Of a DNA stretch of 39,243 nucleotides, positions 33,543 through 39,243 are shown in pieces. The notes under the pieces are model-generated. The model worked only from the letters and a program-made list of their open reading frames with translations. It was not told the DNA's origin and made no database searches. The position numbers and the translations under genes were made by a program. This DNA comes from Gemmatimonas sp. UBA7669. Its GTDB lineage: Bacteria; Gemmatimonadota; Gemmatimonadetes; Gemmatimonadales; Gemmatimonadaceae. The DNA is taken from positions 135,680 to 174,922 of the forward strand of contig NZ_DLHL01000015.1 of the NCBI RefSeq assembly GCF_002483225.1. Direction: 5' to 3'. Every line of letters begins with the position of its first letter. Within the stretch, counting starts at the first letter, position 1.

Positions 33543-35717
33543 ATGACCGCACCCGCTACTGCGCCCCAGAATCCCTTTGCCCCTGACGCACCGGCCCTTC
33601 CGGCCCGCATCCGCGGCCTCGCCCGTCTGGCGCAGAACCTCGCCTGGAGCTGGAACCGGGAAGCCCGTTCGCTCTTCAAGGCTATCGACGAAGCCCTCTG
33701 GTCGCGACTGCGCCACAATCCCATCACCTTGCTTCAGCAGGTAGCACCCGCTCGGTTGCTGGAACTGGCCCAGGACGACGTGTTCCTCGCGCGCTACGAC
33801 CGGGCTATGCAGTGGCTGGCCGCCGAGCAGTCGGACGAGCACACCTGGTACGCCCGCAGCTTCCCCGACCTGCGCGGCAAGACCGTCGCCTACTTCTGCG
33901 CGGAATTCGGCATTCACAACTCCGTGCCCATCTACTCGGGCGGCCTCGGCGTACTGGCCGGCGACCACCTGAAGACGGCCTCCGATCTTGGTGTGCCGCT
34001 GGTAGCCGTGGGCATTCTGTATCGCAACGGCTACTTCGACCAGCACATCCGCGTCGACGGCAGGCAGGAGGACTCCGATGCTCGCATCAGCTTCCGCGAC
34101 GTGCCGATCACGCCGCTGCCGGGCCGCAATGGCGCGAAGCACCTGGTGACGGTCAACACCTTTGGCCGTGACATTCACATTCGGGTGTGGACCATGCAGG
34201 TCGGGCGTGTGACGGTGTACCTGCTCGATTCCGATCTCGAGGAGAACCATCCCGACGACCGTCCCCTGCTCTCCAAGCTGTACTCCGGTGGGCCCGCCAT
34301 GCGTCTCAGACAGGAGTGGTTGCTGGGTGTGGGTGGTGTCCGCGCGCTACGTGCGCTTGGCATTCACCCGGCGGCCTGGCATGCCAACGAAGGCCACGCG
34401 GCCTTCATGATGGTCGAGCGCGTGCGCGAACTCACCAAACAGGGACTGGGTTACACCGAGGCCGTGAAGCAGGTACGCAATGCGAGCGTGTTCACCACGC
34501 ACACGCCCGTCCCGGCCGGACACGATCACTTCCCGACGCACGATGTGCGGGCCTGCGCCAACGGCGTGTGGAACGACATGGGCATCGACGTCGAGACCTT
34601 CCTGCGCATCGGCTTCCATCCCGAGTCGGGCAGCGAGGTATTTCACATGACGGCCGCCTCGGCACGGTTGTCGCGGCACGTCAATGCCGTCTCCCGTCGA
34701 CACGGCATTGTCACGCGCGAGATGAGCCGCTCGCTCTGGGCCAATCGTCCGGCGGAACAGGTGCCCGTGGGACATGTCACCAATGGCGTGCATCTCGCCA
34801 CCTGGATGGCCAATCCCATCATGCGCCTGCTCGACGAGCATCTCGGGCCGGCGTGGGGCCACAGCAACGACGCCGCGCTCTGGGAAGAAGTGCTCACACT
34901 CGACGACGAGCGGCTGTGGTATGTGCATCAGCGCCTCAAGCACACGCTCATGCGGCTGGTGCGTGAGGAGGCGCGGCGGGCCTTTGCGCGCGGCGCCATG
35001 GAGTCCACGCAGCTCGTGGGCGCGGGTACTCTCCTCGACCCGAACACGCTCACCATTGGCTTTGCACGGCGCTTTGCGACGTACAAGCGCGCCAATCTCA
35101 TCTTCCGCGATGTGGAGCGTCTGCGCCGTCTCGTGACCGACCCGTCGCGTCCGGTGCAGATCGTGTTCGCCGGCAAGGCGCATCCGGCCGACACGCCGGG
35201 CAAGCAGGTGTTGCAGAGCGTCTACCAGTTTACGCGCGATCCGCGCTTCGAGGGCCGCGTGGCCTTCGTGGAAGACTATGGCATGCACCTCGCGCATCTG
35301 CTCGTGCAGGGTGTGGACCTGTGGCTCAACCTGCCGCGCGTTCCGCTTGAGGCGTCGGGCACCAGCGGCATGAAGGCCGCACTCAACGGTGTGCCGCAGC
35401 TCTCCACCATTGATGGCTGGTGGGAAGAGGGCTACGAGGGCAACAACGGCTGGGCCATCGAACCGGAAGTGGACGACGACGCCGGATGGAATACGGCGCA
35501 GCGTCTGTACGACCTGCTCGAGAAGGAAGTGGTACCACGCTACTACGAGCGCGATCGCAACGAGCTGCCGCGTCGCTGGCTGGTCATGATGAAGCATGCC
35601 ATCCGGGTGGCGGGCCAGCAGTTCACCTCGCGGCGCATGGTGGAGCAGTATGCCCGCTCCTACTATGCGCCGGCCATGATCGGGCTCAGCACGCCTGACG
35701 ATCCGCCGGTCAACTGA
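33543..35717 (+). CDS. glgP: Alpha-glucan (glycogen/maltodextrin) phosphorylase, GT35
   Basis: Releases glucose 1-phosphate from alpha-1,4-glucans using PLP and phosphate. The 724-residue product has an N-terminal DUF3417-type domain (about 20-115) as in the actinobacterial and thermophile alpha-glucan phosphorylase subfamily. The catalytic core follows with EFGIHNSVPIYSGGLGVLAGDH, HTPVPAGHD, and the PLP lysine K611 in SGTSGMKAALNG. The ATG at 33543 gives the expected domain start; the open frame extends to 33246 without a recognisable domain. The gene is divergent from thrA and is followed 2 bp later by glgA, so the glycogen genes form one transcript. Confidence 0.95.
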   Translation: MTAPATAPQNPFAPDAPALPARIRGLARLAQNLAWSWNREARSLFKAIDEALWSRLRHNPITLLQQVAPARLLELAQDDVFLARYDRAMQWLAAEQSDEHTWYARSFPDLRGKTVAYFCAEFGIHNSVPIYSGGLGVLAGDHLKTASDLGVPLVAVGILYRNGYFDQHIRVDGRQEDSDARISFRDVPITPLPGRNGAKHLVTVNTFGRDIHIRVWTMQVGRVTVYLLDSDLEENHPDDRPLLSKLYSGGPAMRLRQEWLLGVGGVRALRALGIHPAAWHANEGHAAFMMVERVRELTKQGLGYTEAVKQVRNASVFTTHTPVPAGHDHFPTHDVRACANGVWNDMGIDVETFLRIGFHPESGSEVFHMTAASARLSRHVNAVSRRHGIVTREMSRSLWANRPAEQVPVGHVTNGVHLATWMANPIMRLLDEHLGPAWGHSNDAALWEEVLTLDDERLWYVHQRLKHTLMRLVREEARRAFARGAMESTQLVGAGTLLDPNTLTIGFARRFATYKRANLIFRDVERLRRLVTDPSRPVQIVFAGKAHPADTPGKQVLQSVYQFTRDPRFEGRVAFVEDYGMHLAHLLVQGVDLWLNLPRVPLEASGTSGMKAALNGVPQLSTIDGWWEEGYEGNNGWAIEPEVDDDAGWNTAQRLYDLLEKEVVPRYYERDRNELPRRWLVMMKHAIRVAGQQFTSRRMVEQYARSYYAPAMIGLSTPDDPPVN

Positions 35718-35719
35718 GC

Positions 35720-37219
35720 ATGACACTTCCGGGCTTGGGCTCACCCTTGGTGCGTGCGCCAGCCGACGGCGCGCCCACCATCGTGCACCTCACGGCCGAG
35801 TACTCCCCGTTTGCACGCAGCGGCGGACTCGGTGAGGCCGTCATGGGCCTCGCCGAGTGCCAGGTGCGCGGTGGCGCCAACGTGGTGGTGTTCCTGCCAC
35901 TCTATCGCACCGTGCGCGACCATGCGCCGGACCTCGCTCCCCTGGGGCGTCCGTTGCAAATCGAACTCGGCTTCCGCGGCGAAGAAGTGCGCTTCTTCCG
36001 CGAGGTGCATCCACGCAAGGGGCCCAAGGTCGTGTTCGTGGACATCCCCAGTGCGTTCGCGCGCGGTGGCCTGTATGGCGAAGGCGGCAAGGACTACACC
36101 GACAACGCCAGACGCTTCGCGCTGTTCTCGCGCGCCGTGCTGGATGCCATTCCGCGGCTCATCAGCGGCCCGGTGCTCGTGCACGCCAACGATTGGCATA
36201 CCTCGCTGGCGCTGCTCTACATGCGGAGCTACGCCGGTCTCGATGCCCAGTACGCCGGGACCCCCACGGTGTTGTCGGTACACAACGCCGGCTACCAGGG
36301 ACACTTTCCGGCGTCCATGCTGAACGACTGCGGCATTCCGCCCGAGGTCTTCAACTTCCGGCATGCCGAATGGTACGGACGTATCAATCTGCTCAAGTGC
36401 GGACTGACCTTTGCCGATCAAGTGGTGACCGTGAGCCCCACGCACGCGCAAGAACTGCGCACGGCGGGCGGTGGCTTTGGCCTGCACGAAGTGTTTCAAT
36501 GGCTGGGCAACCGCTTCGGCGGCATCACCAACGGCATCGATCAGCAGGTCTGGGATCCGGCCACCGACGATCAGATCACGGCCAACTATTCGGTCGCCGA
36601 TCTGTCCGGCAAGCAGCGCTGCAAGGCCGCGCTCCAGCGCTCCTTCGGACTGCCGCAGCGCAAACGCACGCCGCTGTTCGGTTTCACCGGACGCATCGTT
36701 TCGCAGAAGGGCCTCGATCTCATGCTCGGCTCGCACGAGATCTGGAATCTCGATGCGCAGTTCGTGTTCCTTGGCGCCGGCGAAGCCCGCTATGAGCGGG
36801 CCCTGCTGGAGCTGGCGCGGGCGAGGCCGCGCCACGTAGGCGTGCAGCTCGATTTCACCGATCGCCTTGAGCATCGCCTCATGGCGGGCGCAGACATCTT
36901 TCTCATGCCCTCGCAGTACGAACCCTGCGGGCTCACGCAATTGCGGGCGCAGCGCTACGGCGCCCTGCCGGTGGGCCGACGCGTGGGCGGCATAGCCGAC
37001 ACCATCGATGACGACGCGAGCGGCTTCCTGTTCGACGAGTACGATGCACGCGCACTGGACCGCGGCATCACGCGCGCCCTCGCGCGCTTCCACGATCCGC
37101 GCGCCTGGCTGCCCCGTATGCAGACCGCCATGCGCCGCGACTTCAGCTGGGAGCGGTCGGCCGAGCGCTACGCCGAGGTGTATCGTCGGGCGCTGGACAT
37201 CGCGCGACGCCGCGGCTGA
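35720..37219 (+). CDS. glgA: Glycogen synthase, GT5
   Basis: Adds ADP-glucose-derived residues to glycogen. The 499-residue GT-B enzyme has an N-terminal VHLTAEYSPFARSGGLGEA, the expected N-terminal substrate motif. The usual first lysine of K-x-G-G-L is Arg33 here. The C-terminal half has FTGRIVSQKGLDL and the EPCGLTQL catalytic motif with Glu401. It starts 2 bp after glgP and ends 11 bp before the GH57 gene. Arg at position 33 might change ADP-glucose affinity; the fold and remaining motifs are otherwise complete. Whether it uses ADP- or UDP-glucose cannot be read directly. Confidence 0.93.
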   Translation: MTLPGLGSPLVRAPADGAPTIVHLTAEYSPFARSGGLGEAVMGLAECQVRGGANVVVFLPLYRTVRDHAPDLAPLGRPLQIELGFRGEEVRFFREVHPRKGPKVVFVDIPSAFARGGLYGEGGKDYTDNARRFALFSRAVLDAIPRLISGPVLVHANDWHTSLALLYMRSYAGLDAQYAGTPTVLSVHNAGYQGHFPASMLNDCGIPPEVFNFRHAEWYGRINLLKCGLTFADQVVTVSPTHAQELRTAGGGFGLHEVFQWLGNRFGGITNGIDQQVWDPATDDQITANYSVADLSGKQRCKAALQRSFGLPQRKRTPLFGFTGRIVSQKGLDLMLGSHEIWNLDAQFVFLGAGEARYERALLELARARPRHVGVQLDFTDRLEHRLMAGADIFLMPSQYEPCGLTQLRAQRYGALPVGRRVGGIADTIDDDASGFLFDEYDARALDRGITRALARFHDPRAWLPRMQTAMRRDFSWERSAERYAEVYRRALDIARRRG

Positions 37220-37230
37220 CCGGGCGCAGC

Positions 37231-39135
37231 ATGCATTGGCTTGTCGTGCATCAGCATCTGTACCAGCCACCTCGTGAAGATCCGTGGATGGAGCTGGTGC
37301 CGCGCGAAGCCTCGGCCGCGCCCGACCACGACTGGAACGCACGCATCACCCGCGAGTGCTACGCGCGGCAGGCTGCGGCCGAGCGCTGGGTGCAGCACAA
37401 AGCCGCGCACGGCCCATCGGCCGTCATCGACCCTGATGCGCGGGCTGGCCTGGCCCAGGTGGTGAATCTGTACGCGTGGTGCTCGTTCGACGTGGGACCC
37501 ACGCTCTGCGAATGGCTCGAACGCGAGGCGCCTGACACCATGCGCGCCATGCAGCAGGGTGACGCCGCAAGTGTGGCGCGTTGGGGGCACGGCAATGCCA
37601 TGGCCGCCCCGTATCATCATGTCATCCTGCCGCTGGCCTCACCGCGTGAACGGCGCACCGAAATCCGCTGGGGTCTGCGGGACTTCCAGCGTCGCTTTCG
37701 TCGCGAGGCCGAAGGCTTCTGGCTGCCCGAGTGCGCGGTGGATGAGGCCACGCTCGACGCACTCGCTGACGAAGGCCTGCGCTTTGTCATACTGGCTCCC
37801 TATCAGGTGGAAGGCCATGACGGACGCGGCCTGCCACTGCGTTGGCAGGGCAGCGGCGGACGCTCGCTGACCATTCTGCCCTACGACGGCAGTCTCGCCG
37901 GCGACGTCGCGTTTGGGGGCCTGCTGCGCAACGCCGAGGCGCTGGCCTCGCGCTTCACGCCATTTCGTGACTGGCCCCGTGAGCAGCTGGCGCGCGAACC
38001 GCGGGCCACGACGCTCTGCACCGACGGCGAGACGTTCGGGCATCATCACGCGGGCGGGGAAGTCACGCTGCTCGACGCACTGCGCAGGGTAGCAGAGCGC
38101 AACGGGACCGCATCACAAGGGCCGCAGACTCTCCTCGTCAATGCCGCCACGCTGGTGGCGCGTGTCCCCGCCACCACGACGGTGCGCCTCGTCTCACCCT
38201 CAGCGTGGAGCTGCGCACATGGGGTGGAGCGTTGGCGCAGCAACTGTGGCTGTCGCCTCGATGGCAATCGTCCGCCACAACAAGGCTGGCGTGGCCCGCT
38301 GCGCGACGCGCTCACTACGCTGGCAGAACGCGCGCATGCGCAGTACGAACACGAGGCGCGCTCGCTGTTTGCCACCGATCCGTGGGCGGTGCGTGATGCC
38401 TACGGCGAGGTGGTGTCGGAAGATGGCGACACGCTGGAGACCTTCGTTCGCGCGCAGCTGCGCCCGATGGCCGACAGCGCACAGGAAGCGCAGCCGTTGC
38501 TGCGGGCCCGTGAGCTGCTCGAACTCGAGCGCGCCACACTCCGGCTGTTCACATCCTGCGCCTGGTTCTTCGACGACGTCGATCGCATTGAGGTTCGGCA
38601 GGTGCTGCGCTACGCGGCCCGCGTGCTCGAACTCAGCGGACAGACTGGCGCCTGGGCCGGTCCCCTGGTCGACGCCCTGCGTCTGGCCAGGCACGAGAGC
38701 CACCATGGCCCCAGTGCCGCCGACGTGTTCCTGCATGACGCCCTGCCCGATCGCGATGTGGGCATGCGCGTGGCGGCAGGCGCCGCGGCCTTGGCCTCAC
38801 TTGCTGACGCGGAACGCGTCGGCCCCCTGCCCGATCGGCTCGGTGTGTATGACCTGGTGGTGAGGCCCGAGGCAGCGACCGACAAGATTGAGCACAGCCA
38901 CTGGCACGTTGCCTTGCATCACCGGCGCAGCGGTGTGCGAACCCAGTACCACGCAACGGTACGCGGCCGTGGCGCGGCGATGCAGCTGTGGATCGCTGAG
39001 CGCCGTGATACTCTGCACCAGCAGTCACAAGCCCAGACAAGAGCGGAGCAGTTCTCTGTACATGAATTACCGGAACTCGCCGCACGCTCAGTGCTCAACG
39101 CGTCTCGCAGTGACGATACGCTGACTGCCCTCTAG
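37231..39135 (+). CDS. GH57 family glycoside hydrolase with DUF3536
   Basis: The 634-residue product has an N-terminal GH57 barrel opening with HQHLYQPP, a likely nucleophile Glu167 in EGFWLPECAVDEATLDAL, and a likely acid/base Asp265 in CTDGETFGHH. A helical DUF3536-type C-terminal half follows with ESHHGPSAADVF. GH57 enzymes include alpha-amylases, 4-alpha-glucanotransferases and branching enzymes; here it completes a glgP-glgA-GH57 operon and could branch or trim glycogen. The ATG at 37231 is 11 bp after glgA. No ribosome binding site is evident, so translation may depend on coupling. The precise reaction is open. Confidence 0.88.
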   Translation: MHWLVVHQHLYQPPREDPWMELVPREASAAPDHDWNARITRECYARQAAAERWVQHKAAHGPSAVIDPDARAGLAQVVNLYAWCSFDVGPTLCEWLEREAPDTMRAMQQGDAASVARWGHGNAMAAPYHHVILPLASPRERRTEIRWGLRDFQRRFRREAEGFWLPECAVDEATLDALADEGLRFVILAPYQVEGHDGRGLPLRWQGSGGRSLTILPYDGSLAGDVAFGGLLRNAEALASRFTPFRDWPREQLAREPRATTLCTDGETFGHHHAGGEVTLLDALRRVAERNGTASQGPQTLLVNAATLVARVPATTTVRLVSPSAWSCAHGVERWRSNCGCRLDGNRPPQQGWRGPLRDALTTLAERAHAQYEHEARSLFATDPWAVRDAYGEVVSEDGDTLETFVRAQLRPMADSAQEAQPLLRARELLELERATLRLFTSCAWFFDDVDRIEVRQVLRYAARVLELSGQTGAWAGPLVDALRLARHESHHGPSAADVFLHDALPDRDVGMRVAAGAAALASLADAERVGPLPDRLGVYDLVVRPEAATDKIEHSHWHVALHHRRSGVRTQYHATVRGRGAAMQLWIAERRDTLHQQSQAQTRAEQFSVHELPELAARSVLNASRSDDTLTAL

Positions 39136-39157
39136 CCTCTATAGAGTCCAGTCCCTG

Positions 39158-39204
39158 AACAGCTCACGCAGAGGAATGGAGCACGCAGAGCTCGTAGAGA
39201 AGTA
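39158..39204 (+). repeat. Dispersed intergenic repeat, copy 2
   Basis: Second copy of the 47-bp element described at 3299-3345, in the same orientation, 22 bp after the end of the GH57 gene. The first 25 bases (AACAGCTCACGCAGAGG...) are identical and five later positions differ. The rest of the window end (39205-39243) holds no visible gene. The repeat may continue past the window. Confidence 0.7.
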
Positions 39205-39243
39205 TCTCTAACATGTACTGTGTCGCGTCCTGAATAATGTCTA

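Overview
This 39.2-kb, GC-rich window looks like chromosomal DNA of a Gemmatimonadota-type bacterium, near Gemmatimonas. That placement is an inference from three things: a clade II (Sec-exported) nitrous-oxide reductase cluster without nosR or nosX, a SusC/SusD pair in a high-GC genome, and dense secreted peptidases. No rRNA, tRNA, CRISPR array, transposase or phage gene was seen.

Layout. (1) 1-2808, minus: the conserved run tilS-hpt-ftsH, with ftsH cut by the window start. (2) 2973-3236, plus: a 54-residue membrane protein with a strong terminator, followed by a short dispersed repeat. (3) 3448-5177, minus: glnB-amt for ammonium uptake and nitrogen sensing. (4) 5446-14736: a nitrogen-oxide respiration block. 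It holds a polytopic His-rich membrane protein, a fasciclin lipoprotein, a convergent nsrR regulator gene, and then nosZ, a membrane protein, nosL, nosD, nosF, nosY and a lipoprotein cytochrome c. A 25-bp motif is shared almost exactly by the region just upstream of the membrane protein and the nsrR/nosZ divergent region. (5) 14806-14967: a 162-nt near-perfect palindrome between convergent genes. (6) 15006-18638: a family 2 glycosyltransferase, a DUF4442 hotdog protein, a nitronate-monooxygenase-like flavoprotein and a secreted DUF1554-like protein. (7) 18714-27451: an S9 peptidase, a structured plus-strand intergenic unit with a possible 21-residue peptide, an M28 peptidase, and a SusC/SusD outer-membrane uptake pair, suggesting peptide use. 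(8) 27552-33392, minus: the operon thrA-thrC-SDR-membrane protein, followed after a 135-nt gap by a separate secreted-protein gene. (9) 33543-39135, plus: a glycogen operon of alpha-glucan phosphorylase, glycogen synthase and a GH57/DUF3536 protein, followed by a second copy of the dispersed repeat.

How the genes work together. NosZ reduces N2O in the periplasm. NosD, NosF, NosY and NosL supply its copper centres, the cytochrome c probably carries electrons, and NsrR would tie expression to nitric oxide. The SusC/D pair with two exported peptidases fits degradation and import of peptides. The most unusual non-coding items are the shared operator, the long palindrome and the structured small transcription unit at 21074-21413.
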